From positions 2,046,001 to 2,110,000 of the forward strand of contig NZ_AP022569.1 in assembly GCF_010727945.1 (NCBI RefSeq): a stretch of DNA of 64,000 nucleotides, read 5' to 3'. Positions 51,723 through 59,913 of this stretch are shown in pieces. The first letter of the stretch is position 1. Each line of letters starts with the position of its first letter. A program made the translations under genes and the position numbers. This DNA comes from Mycobacterium cookii. GTDB lineage: Bacteria > Actinomycetota > Actinomycetes > Mycobacteriales > Mycobacteriaceae. The notes beneath the pieces were generated by a model, which searched no databases, was not told where the DNA came from, and saw only the letters and a list, made by a program, of their open reading frames with translations.

Positions 51723-53639
51723 ATGACCGCGACTGACCAAACCGAGACCGCGACATTTCAGCCCGCCGGTGGCATCACGCGGCAGCTGCTGCGGATCACC
51801 ACCGCGGGTTCGGTCGACGACGGCAAGAGCACGCTGATCGGGCGGCTGCTGCACGACACCGACAGCCTTGCGCTGGACCACCTGGAAGCCGTTACCGACG
51901 AAGAGGGCGTCGCCGATCTGGCCGCGCTGTCAGACGGTCTGCGCGCCGAACGCGAGCAGGGCATCACCATCGACGTGGCGTACCGGTTTTTCTCCACCGC
52001 CACGCGCAGTTACATCCTGGCCGACACACCCGGCCACGAGCGCTACACCCGCAACATGTTCACCGGCGCGTCCAACGCCCACGTCGCGATCCTGTTGGTC
52101 GACGCGCGCGCAGGAGTGCTGCGCCAGACCCGCCGACATGCCCGCATCGCAAAGTTGTTGGGCATAAAGCACTTTGTCGCGACCGTGAACAAAATCGACC
52201 TGGTCGACTTCGACCAGGGTCGGTTCGACGAAGTGGAAGCCGAGCTGCATCAGCTGAGCAACCGCCTCGGCGGCCTGGACATCGCCGTGATTCCGATCGC
52301 CGCCAAGCTCGGCGACAACGTGGTGCACCGCTCCGACAACACCACGTGGTACGACGGACCGACGCTGCTGGAGTACCTGGAAGACGTCGAATTGGCCGCG
52401 CCGCAGGCCGAACCGGCCCGGTTGCGGTTGCCGATCCAATGGGTCTCGCGGCCGACGGACGACCAACGCCGCCGCTACACCGGGCGACTCGCCGCCGGAA
52501 CGCTGAGCGTCGGCGACCCGGTCATCTCACTGCCCGCCGGAACCGAATCTACGGTGACCGCGCTGGACACCCTGGACGACGAGCGCACGACAGGTGTAGC
52601 GCCGCTGTCGGTTTCGGTCGAGCTTGCCGACGATATCGACGTCGGCCGGGGCGACGTGCTGGTCAGCGGCGCCGACGACGCGGTGCTGCCGGTGCTGGCC
52701 CGCGAGATCGACGCGAACGTCTGCTGGTTCGTCGACTCGCCGTTGCGGGCCGGTGATCGACTGGCTCTTAAACAGACCACCACGACCGTCCGGGCCACCG
52801 TGCAGGAGCTGCACTCGCGGCTCGATCCCGAGACGCTCGACGAGCTCGACGGCCCGGTTGAGTTGACGCTCAATGACATCGGCACCGTCACGCTGCGGAC
52901 CAGCTCGGTCGTCATCGCCGACAGCTACGCCGACAACCGTGACAGCGGCGCGTTCATCCTGATCGACGAAGTCACCAACGACACCATTGGCGCGGGCACC
53001 ATCATCGAGGCCCGCGAAGTCAAGCCGGGCACCCATTCGCGCAGCGACATCCGCTGGCATCCGTCGGCGCTGGACCGCAAACACCGCTGGCAGGCCACCG
53101 GACAAGCCGGCGCGACCATCTGGTTCACCGGACTCCCGGCGTCCGGTAAGTCGACCATCGCGGTGGCCGTCGAGCGGGCGCTCGTCGAATCCGGTCGGGT
53201 CGCTTATCTGCTCGACGGCGACAACCTGCGGCACGGCCTGTCCGACGATCTCGGCTTCTCCCCCGGCGACCGGACCGAAAACATCAGGCGGGTAGGCCAT
53301 TTGACGCGACTGCTGGCCGACGCCGGTGTGGTGGCCCTGGCTTCGCTGGTGTCGCCGTTGAAGTCGGATCGGGAGACCGCCCGCGCGCTCAGCGACGCGG
53401 CGAAGTTGCCCTTCATCGAAGTCCACGTCGCGACCTCACTACAAGAGTGCGAAAAGCGAGACCCCAAAGGCCTGTACGCGCGTGCACGCAAAGGCGAGCT
53501 CAAGGGACTGACCGGTGTCGACGCACCCTACGAGCCGCCCGAGAACGCCGATCTGGTGCTGGACACCGCCGGCGCCGACACCGAGGATCTCGCCGCGAAG
53601 GTCATTGCGCTGCTCGATGAGCGCAGTCCGCGACCGTAG
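51723..53639 (+). CDS. cysNC: Bifunctional CysNC: sulfate adenylyltransferase GTPase subunit and APS kinase (638 aa)
   Basis: The N-terminal GTPase has P-loop 'GSVDDGKST' near residue 29, 'GITIDVAYRFF', 'DTPGHERYTRNM' and 'NKIDLVDF'. Beta-barrel domains follow. The C-terminal APS kinase starts near residue 455 with P-loop 'GLPASGKST' (about 470-478), then 'LLDGDNLRHGLSDDLGFSPGDRTENIRRVGHL' and 'KGLYARARKGELKGLTGVDAPYE'. With CysD it makes APS and then PAPS, the donor used by Stf0 and for assimilation. It ends directly against the convergent esterase gene, with no room for a terminator. Confidence 0.95.
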   Translation: MTATDQTETATFQPAGGITRQLLRITTAGSVDDGKSTLIGRLLHDTDSLALDHLEAVTDEEGVADLAALSDGLRAEREQGITIDVAYRFFSTATRSYILADTPGHERYTRNMFTGASNAHVAILLVDARAGVLRQTRRHARIAKLLGIKHFVATVNKIDLVDFDQGRFDEVEAELHQLSNRLGGLDIAVIPIAAKLGDNVVHRSDNTTWYDGPTLLEYLEDVELAAPQAEPARLRLPIQWVSRPTDDQRRRYTGRLAAGTLSVGDPVISLPAGTESTVTALDTLDDERTTGVAPLSVSVELADDIDVGRGDVLVSGADDAVLPVLAREIDANVCWFVDSPLRAGDRLALKQTTTTVRATVQELHSRLDPETLDELDGPVELTLNDIGTVTLRTSSVVIADSYADNRDSGAFILIDEVTNDTIGAGTIIEAREVKPGTHSRSDIRWHPSALDRKHRWQATGQAGATIWFTGLPASGKSTIAVAVERALVESGRVAYLLDGDNLRHGLSDDLGFSPGDRTENIRRVGHLTRLLADAGVVALASLVSPLKSDRETARALSDAAKLPFIEVHVATSLQECEKRDPKGLYARARKGELKGLTGVDAPYEPPENADLVLDTAGADTEDLAAKVIALLDERSPRP

Positions 53640-54887
53640 TCAGCCGACGGGACGCCTGGCGTAGATCTCGGCGAGGAACTCCTCGACGGCGAGTGCCGCA
53701 TGCCTGGCGCGCACCGACCCGAAGATATCGAATGCGTGTTGCGCGAATGGCAATTCGGCGTAAGCGACCGGTTGACGGCTGACTTCGCGCAGTCGCTTGG
53801 TGAACGTCCGAGCCTGCTCCACGGGGATCAACGAGTCATTGCGGCCGTGCAGCACGAAAAACGGTGGGGCGTCGGGATTCACATAAGTGAGCGGTGAGGC
53901 GACGCGGAACGCGTCGGCGATCTCGGCGCGCGTCCGTTTGAACACGTACTTGCCCAGCATCGGCGCCATCAACGGGTGGATCGCGCTGTCCTCGCCGTTG
54001 AAGTCGTACAGGCCGTAGAACGGAACTGCGGCCCGCACCGTGGTGTCGGCATCCTCGAAGTCGGGCTGGAACTGCGGATCATTCGGGGTGAGAGCGGCCA
54101 ACGACGACAGGTGGCCGCCGGCCGAGCCGCCGGTGATCGCGACCCAGTCCGGGTCGCCGCCGTATTCGGCGATGTTCTCCTTGGTCCAGGCCAGCGCGCG
54201 CTTGACGTCGATGATGTGGTCGGGCCAGGTGGAGCGCGGGCTGAGTCGGTAGTTGATCGCGACGCACACCCAGCCCAACTCGGCCAGATGGCTCATCAAC
54301 GGATAGGCCTGCTGCCGTTTGCTTCCCACCATCCAGGCGCCACCGGGAACCTGCACCAGCACCGGCGCCCGCCCGCCGCGGTCGAGGTCACGACGTCGCC
54401 AGATGTCGAGGTGGTTGCGGGAGCCGTGCTCGCCGTAGCTGATGTCGGTGTGGTGCGCGTAGTCGCCGTAGATCCGCGCCATGCGGATCACGCCCGGCGA
54501 TTTGGCGGTGCCCGCGCCGGCCGGTCGCTTCCACAGATCGACCGACTCGGTGCGGCGATCGGGACCCAACCCGGCGTCGAGTGCGGACTTGAGCGGCTGG
54601 CCGGCCTGCGCGCCGATGCGGTGCAGACCGAACAGGCCCAACCAGGACAGCGCGGACACCAGCCAGCTGAACCACCGCAGCCGCGGCGAGAGCGTTCGGG
54701 TGAGGGCGGCCAGCACGCCGAACTGCGCAGCGATCAGTTGCAGCGGCAACTCGGTCGCAAACACCCCGAAGCTGAAGGCGTAGATCGACAGGTAGCCGCG
54801 CTTGCTCAGCGGCTGATAGCCGTTGGCGGTCACCGCGAGTCCGGCCAGCGAGGCCAGCGCGGCGGTCAGTTTCTTCACGGCAACCAC
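53640..54887 (-). CDS. Membrane-anchored alpha/beta-hydrolase esterase, hormone-sensitive-lipase type (415 aa)
   Basis: N-terminal hydrophobic helices (about 32-90) precede a catalytic domain. The oxyanion-hole region is 'VLVQVPGGAWMVGSK', nucleophile Ser255 is in 'ITGGSAGGHLSS', the acid is in 'HGRNDSLIP', and the histidine in 'FAQHAFDIFG'. The layout fits the mycobacterial LipM/LipC-type esterases; short acyl esters are usual substrates in vitro. The start is a GTG at 54887, or the GTG at 54878. It converges tail to tail with cysNC without a gap. Confidence 0.85.
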   Translation of the reverse strand: MVAVKKLTAALASLAGLAVTANGYQPLSKRGYLSIYAFSFGVFATELPLQLIAAQFGVLAALTRTLSPRLRWFSWLVSALSWLGLFGLHRIGAQAGQPLKSALDAGLGPDRRTESVDLWKRPAGAGTAKSPGVIRMARIYGDYAHHTDISYGEHGSRNHLDIWRRRDLDRGGRAPVLVQVPGGAWMVGSKRQQAYPLMSHLAELGWVCVAINYRLSPRSTWPDHIIDVKRALAWTKENIAEYGGDPDWVAITGGSAGGHLSSLAALTPNDPQFQPDFEDADTTVRAAVPFYGLYDFNGEDSAIHPLMAPMLGKYVFKRTRAEIADAFRVASPLTYVNPDAPPFFVLHGRNDSLIPVEQARTFTKRLREVSRQPVAYAELPFAQHAFDIFGSVRARHAALAVEEFLAEIYARRPVG

Positions 54888-55002
54888 TTAACCACAGCGA
54901 TTTCGTGGGCCCCGGTCGCCACAATTTGGACATGTGTTCAAGTAGTCGTGACGAAATCGTCGAAGTGTTCGACGCGATCCAGGCTTGTCAACGTTCACGA
55001 TC

Positions 55003-55803
55003 TCATGCCGGCTCCGCCAGAATTTCCATGCAACAACGATACCGCTCGCTAACAGAGTAATGAAATGGCCTGAATCCACTCGTTCGTAATTCAGCATATA
55101 TCTTTTCCCGCGTGAAGTTGTGATAATGCTCAATCTCGTACCAGTATGGATTTTGATTGGTCGCATTCAAGAAGGCCCACAGTGGCGCACCAGCGTTCGG
55201 CATGGAAATGAGCAACGTCCCAGGGTCGTTTATGAGTCTCCTCGCGCAGCGCAGAATATCGCGGGGAAACGGTTCATGTTCCACAACATCGGCCATGCTG
55301 ATAACCGTCGGTTTCGATTTGAACACATCGTTTTCCATCGCGGATTGCAGCGTGCCGTGATATGCGAGAATCCCGAGGTCACGGATATCCTCGACATTCT
55401 TTTTCCGCAAATCGACGCCAAACACATCAAAGCCGAATTCACTGGCGGTCATCAGCAGCGATCCGTTTCCGAATCCAACATCAAGCCATAGCCTATCGTT
55501 TGGTGGTCCGAGTGTGTCGATCACTCGCTCTACCAGCTTCGCAGAAATATGCCGCTGCAACTCTATTTCGGCGCCCACCACTTGATGGTGTTGTGTATTC
55601 TCGAACAGCACATCTAATGCCTGGTCAGTAAAATATCCCTCAGTGAATACATGTTCACATTGCCCGCAACATACCCAGGACATGAACGGCTCCAATGGCT
55701 CCCGCCACATCGCGTGACCGCTGCAATTCACGGTCGCTACCGGACGGATATCAGCCGAGTCGCACAGCGGACATGAACGGTACAAAATCCTTTCATTTTC
55801 CAA
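55003..55803 (-). CDS. SAM-dependent methyltransferase with N-terminal zinc-ribbon-like cysteines (about 267 aa)
   Basis: N-terminal 'CPLCDSADIRPV' and 'CCGQCEHVF' form a likely metal site. A class I methyltransferase core follows: 'RLWLDVGFGNGSLLMTASEFGFDVFGVDLRKK' (motif I and acidic end), 'VISMADVVEHEPFPRDILRCARRLI', 'LLISMPNAG', then a C-terminal 'NPYWYEIEHYHNFTREKIYAELRTSGFRPF'. Such enzymes methylate sugars or secondary metabolites. A TTG at 55803 after AAAGGAAAG is my choice; a GTG at 55845 or an upstream start to 55959 are alternatives. A/T-ending codons are frequent compared with neighbours, suggesting horizontal acquisition. The flank 54888-55002 shows nothing recognisable. Confidence 0.72.
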   Translation of the reverse strand: MENERILYRSCPLCDSADIRPVATVNCSGHAMWREPLEPFMSWVCCGQCEHVFTEGYFTDQALDVLFENTQHHQVVGAEIELQRHISAKLVERVIDTLGPPNDRLWLDVGFGNGSLLMTASEFGFDVFGVDLRKKNVEDIRDLGILAYHGTLQSAMENDVFKSKPTVISMADVVEHEPFPRDILRCARRLINDPGTLLISMPNAGAPLWAFLNATNQNPYWYEIEHYHNFTREKIYAELRTSGFRPFHYSVSERYRCCMEILAEPA

Positions 55804-56019
55804 TTTCGATCGTCTTTCCTTTCGAGCGGGTTCGATGACTGACACTTGCACACCAACGACCGTGACTGCACGGCACCCGCATGCGACGTTCCCGGTCATC
55901 TCACCGAAGTCCACCACATCAACACCTGCCGTCACCCCGAGAAACTGCTGCACGACCACGAGAACGGCGACGGACTCTCACCCTTGCCGTCAGTGTTACG
56001 CCCCGCATAAGGTCCGCAT

Positions 56020-57483
56020 ATGACCGCGACGGCGGGTCGGCGGGACCCACGGATCGTCATCGTCGGCGCCGGCATGGCCGGAATCGCCGTTGCTCATGTC
56101 CTGAAGCAAAACGGGTTCGGCGACTTCACCATCCTGGAGAAGGGTTCCGACGTCGGCGGTGTCTGGCACTGGAACCGCTACCCCGGCCTGCGCTGCGACG
56201 TACCGTCCTACGGTTACCAGTTCGCGTTCGCGCCCAAACCCGACTGGAGCCACATCTGGGCGACCGGTGACGAAATCCAGCGGTACCATCACGACCTCGT
56301 CGACGCACTGCAGCTGCGATCGCATCTGCGACTGAACTGCGAGGTCACTGCGGCGGAGTTCACCGGAAGCCGCTGGCGGATAACGACCGCCGACGGCGAC
56401 GAAATCGACGCCGACTTCGTCGTCACAGCCACCGGGGTCCTGCATCACCCCGCTATCCCGGACATTCCCGGACTGGACTCGTTCTCCGGACCCGTCGTGC
56501 ACACCGCCCGCTGGACCGGCATCGAAACCAGCGGCAAGCGCGTCGGGGTGATCGGCACCGGATCGACTGGAGTGCAGGTCTTTTCAGCGCTACAACCCGA
56601 CGCATCGCACATCACCCACTTCGCCCGCACACCACAGTGGGTGATGTGGATGCCGATGAGACTGCGACAGCCGCGCATCGTCGGACGGCTGCTCCGCCGG
56701 TTACCGAGGCAGGACAAGACGGTACGGCTCTCGCAGCGGGTGGGCTCCGACTACCTGGTCGACTTGGTCATCCGGCCGACATGGCGCCGCCGGGCAGCCC
56801 AGCGCTACGGCTGGATGTGTTTGCGGGCACTGGTGCGGGACAAGGATCTTCGCGCCAAGCTGACACCGGACTATCAGCCGTTCTGCAAGCGGCAGGTGCT
56901 GTCCGGGGACTACTACCGCCGAATCTCGCGGCCCAATGCCAGCTTCGTCAACGAGCCCATCGCCGAGATCACCGCGACCGGGTTGCGCACCACCGACGGC
57001 ATCCACCACGACCTCGACGCGATCGTGCTGGCCACCGGATTCCAGGCGCACAACTACATGCGCCCGATGCTGGTGCGCGGCCGGGACGGTGTCTCCATCA
57101 ACGATGCCTGGGCCAAGGGTCCACGGGCCTGGGGCATGACCGCAATCCCTGGATTTCCCAACCTCTTCATGGTGCTCGGCCCTAACTCGCCCACCGGGTC
57201 CATCTCACTGCAGCATGTCGCCGAACTGACCGCGAGGTATATCACGGCCTGGCTGAACCGCTTTCGTGACGGCGACATCAGCACCGTCGAAGTCACCGAA
57301 GAAGCCACCAGTCGTTTCGCCGATGACGTCGCCGAGGCGATGGTCCCGACGGTATGGAACACCGGCTGCAACTCCTGGTATTTCGCCGACGACAGCCACA
57401 TCGACCTGTGGCCGTTCGACCGAAAGCGGTTGAACCGCATGCTGAGTCAGCCCAGCGACGACGACTACATCCTCACCCGCTGA
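56020..57483 (+). CDS. Flavin-containing (Baeyer-Villiger type) monooxygenase (487 aa)
   Basis: It is an FAD- and NADPH-dependent oxygenase. The FAD Rossmann motif 'GAGMAG' is at 16-21, the Baeyer-Villiger fingerprint 'FSGPVVHTARW' at 155-165, and the NADPH motif 'GTGSTG' at 179-184. 'GGVWHWNRYPGLRCDVPSYGYQF' is the usual substrate/FAD region. It is smaller than EthA-like enzymes only by the variable C-terminus. Substrates could be ketones or heteroatom compounds. The start at 56020 places the first Rossmann strand at the usual distance; no strong ribosome site is seen. It converges with the transporter gene (7 bases apart). Confidence 0.9.
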   Translation: MTATAGRRDPRIVIVGAGMAGIAVAHVLKQNGFGDFTILEKGSDVGGVWHWNRYPGLRCDVPSYGYQFAFAPKPDWSHIWATGDEIQRYHHDLVDALQLRSHLRLNCEVTAAEFTGSRWRITTADGDEIDADFVVTATGVLHHPAIPDIPGLDSFSGPVVHTARWTGIETSGKRVGVIGTGSTGVQVFSALQPDASHITHFARTPQWVMWMPMRLRQPRIVGRLLRRLPRQDKTVRLSQRVGSDYLVDLVIRPTWRRRAAQRYGWMCLRALVRDKDLRAKLTPDYQPFCKRQVLSGDYYRRISRPNASFVNEPIAEITATGLRTTDGIHHDLDAIVLATGFQAHNYMRPMLVRGRDGVSINDAWAKGPRAWGMTAIPGFPNLFMVLGPNSPTGSISLQHVAELTARYITAWLNRFRDGDISTVEVTEEATSRFADDVAEAMVPTVWNTGCNSWYFADDSHIDLWPFDRKRLNRMLSQPSDDDYILTR

Positions 57484-57490
57484 GGACGCG

Positions 57491-59824
57491 TCACGGCTCC
57501 TGCGGCACTTCGATCACCTGATAGGTCGGATCGAGCATCGCCGGGTCCTGGTTGCCGCTCTGCTGCACCTTGCCGGTGATCCGCAGCACCTGCCCGGGCT
57601 GAATGTCCGCGCCGCTGCCGTCAGGCCGGAAAGTGACGTTGATTTCGCCGCTGTCGTCGCCGATCACGATCGAGCGGAACGTCTTTCGATCCTTGGTGAC
57701 GTCTTCGACCTGGTTGACCCGCCCTTCGATGGTGGCACGACGTCCGGGGATCACGCTGTCCACCGAGATCACCGCCGCGGGCCGCTGCGGGTGCTCGTAC
57801 TCCTCGACTTCCTCGCCGTCGTGACGCAGGATTCGGGTCTCGATCTTGTCCAGTTCCCGCGCGATCCGCTGTTCGAAAGTATCCGGGAACGCTTCGCGGA
57901 TCCGGGACTGCACGTCGTACGGCACGATCGTGGCGGCCGCGTCCGGAACCCGGCTGACCGCCTTGGCGATCTTGTCCGCGGACCGGTCGTGCAGCAGCCG
58001 GCCCAACAGCGGCGCATACGTCCGGCGTGGCAGCAGCACCGTCACGTTGGTGTGCTCATGGTCGGCCCGAGCCTTGCAGACCAGCTGCTGCGCGGCGCGG
58101 TTGATCTGCCGGTCCGGGCAGTCCACCACCCGCAGGCTGGTGTCGAGATCGAATTCGTCCCAACGCTTTCGGAGGTGCTTGGCATGCGTCGCGTCGACCA
58201 TGAAATGCACCGCGACCAGTTCGTCGGCGCGCAGTCCCTTGCCGTACCGCAGTGCCTCGAGCACGGCCAGGTCCAGTGAGTTGACCAGCACGAACACCTG
58301 ATGCCGCGCGTATTTCACCAACTCCGGCCGGTCGGTGCGGAACGCCTGCAGGATCGCCGACTCGGCCCGGTACTCGCGGTTGAGCCGGATCAGGCCGAAG
58401 ACCAGGATCGGGAAGACGACGACGACCAGCCAAGCCCCCTCGGTGAACTTCGCCACCGCGAAGATCCCCACCACGATCGTCGACAACACGGCCGCGGTGA
58501 AGTTGATCGCCAACCGGTGTCGCCAACCCGGTTCGCGTTCGGTCAGGTGGTGTTTGCTCATGCCGTAGCCGGCCATCGAGAAACCGGTGAACACCCCGAT
58601 CGCGTAGAACGGCACCAGGGCGTTGACCGACCCGCCGGTGAACACCAGCAGCGCCACCGACAACGCCGCGAGCGTGATGATGCCGTTGGAGAACACCAGC
58701 CGGTAGCCCCGCTGCATCAGTTGGCGCGGCAGAAAACGGTCCTCCGCAACGAAACTCGCGAGCGCGGGAAACCCGTTGAAGCTGGTATTGGCGCCGGTGT
58801 ACAGGATGGCCGCCGTCGACACCTGCACCAGAACGTACATGGTGTTGCCGAGGAACCCGCTGCCGAAAACCGTGCGGGCGACCTGCGACAGCACCGACGG
58901 GTACTCGCTGAGGAAGGGCGCCGCGTGCGTGGCATAGGTGAGATAGCCGACGCCGGCCAGCAGGAACCCCAGGATGCAGGCCATGGCGGTCAGCACCCGC
59001 CGCGCGTTGACGCTCTGCGGCTTACGGAAGACCTGGACGGTGTTGGAGATCGCTTCCACGCCGGTCAGCGACGAACCGCCGTTGGCGAACGCCCGAAGCA
59101 GCACCAGGATCGTCGCACCCATCACCAGACCGTTGCCCTGCTGGACTGGCACCGCTCCGGCCACGTGGCCGGGGTCGTATTGCGGTAGGCCCCAGAAGAT
59201 GTGGCGGATGACGCCGGTGACGATCATCGCCCCGATCATCACCACGAAGGCGTACGTCGCGATCGCGAAGGGCAGGCCGGCTTCGCGCAGTCCACGCAGA
59301 TTCGCATAGCAGATCAGGATCACCACGCCGACGGTGATTTCCAGGCTGTAAGGACCCAGCGCGGGCACGGCGGAGGCCACCGCGACGGTGCCGGCCGCCG
59401 ACTGGACCGCAACCGTCACCACGTAGTCGATCAGTAGCGCGGCAGCGGCAACCTGCGCCACCCGCGGCCCGAAGTTCTCCCGCGCGACGATGTAGGAGCC
59501 GCCGGCCCTGGTGTAGGCCATCACCACCTGCCGGTAGGACGCGGCCACCAGCACCAGGATCAGCAGGATGACACCCATGATGGGCAGTAAGAGAACGAAT
59601 GCGGCCAGGCCGGCATGCGGAAGCAACTCGGTGAGGATCTGCTCGGGTCCATAAGCGGTCGACGAGATCGCATCGGGCGAAAGCGCACCCAGCGCAACGG
59701 GATTCGAGAGATTCTCGGAGGCCAGCTCCTCGGTGATCAGCGGCTTTCCGAGGAAGACACGCTTGCACAAGTCCGGGAAGGACAGCGGTATGTCTTGCTC
59801 TTCGGCTTCTGCTGTCACGACCAC
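57491..59824 (-). CDS. KimA-like APC-superfamily transporter with C-terminal OB-fold (777 aa)
   Basis: About twelve membrane helices are preceded by 'NPVALGALSPDAISSTAYGPEQIL', the signature of KimA/YdaO-type potassium importers. A cytosolic domain follows ('VFVLVNSLDLAVLEALRYGKGLRADELVAVHFMVDATH', USP-like fold), which in KimA carries regulation by cyclic di-AMP. Residues about 680-777 add an OB-fold ('RRATIEGRVNQVEDVTKDRKTFRSIVIGDDSGEINVTFRP') absent from the two upstream copies. Potassium or proton symport is inferred from KimA. It is the last of three tandem paralogues; 89 bases separate it from the next. Confidence 0.85.
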   Translation of the reverse strand: MVVTAEAEEQDIPLSFPDLCKRVFLGKPLITEELASENLSNPVALGALSPDAISSTAYGPEQILTELLPHAGLAAFVLLLPIMGVILLILVLVAASYRQVVMAYTRAGGSYIVARENFGPRVAQVAAAALLIDYVVTVAVQSAAGTVAVASAVPALGPYSLEITVGVVILICYANLRGLREAGLPFAIATYAFVVMIGAMIVTGVIRHIFWGLPQYDPGHVAGAVPVQQGNGLVMGATILVLLRAFANGGSSLTGVEAISNTVQVFRKPQSVNARRVLTAMACILGFLLAGVGYLTYATHAAPFLSEYPSVLSQVARTVFGSGFLGNTMYVLVQVSTAAILYTGANTSFNGFPALASFVAEDRFLPRQLMQRGYRLVFSNGIITLAALSVALLVFTGGSVNALVPFYAIGVFTGFSMAGYGMSKHHLTEREPGWRHRLAINFTAAVLSTIVVGIFAVAKFTEGAWLVVVVFPILVFGLIRLNREYRAESAILQAFRTDRPELVKYARHQVFVLVNSLDLAVLEALRYGKGLRADELVAVHFMVDATHAKHLRKRWDEFDLDTSLRVVDCPDRQINRAAQQLVCKARADHEHTNVTVLLPRRTYAPLLGRLLHDRSADKIAKAVSRVPDAAATIVPYDVQSRIREAFPDTFEQRIARELDKIETRILRHDGEEVEEYEHPQRPAAVISVDSVIPGRRATIEGRVNQVEDVTKDRKTFRSIVIGDDSGEINVTFRPDGSGADIQPGQVLRITGKVQQSGNQDPAMLDPTYQVIEVPQEP

Positions 59825-59913
59825 CCCATCCGAGATTCAGCGTCCACGGAAGTCTAGGACGCGTCCAGCAACCGCCGTCAGGGTTCGACGGCTTCGCTAG
59901 ACCTCGGGCGAGA

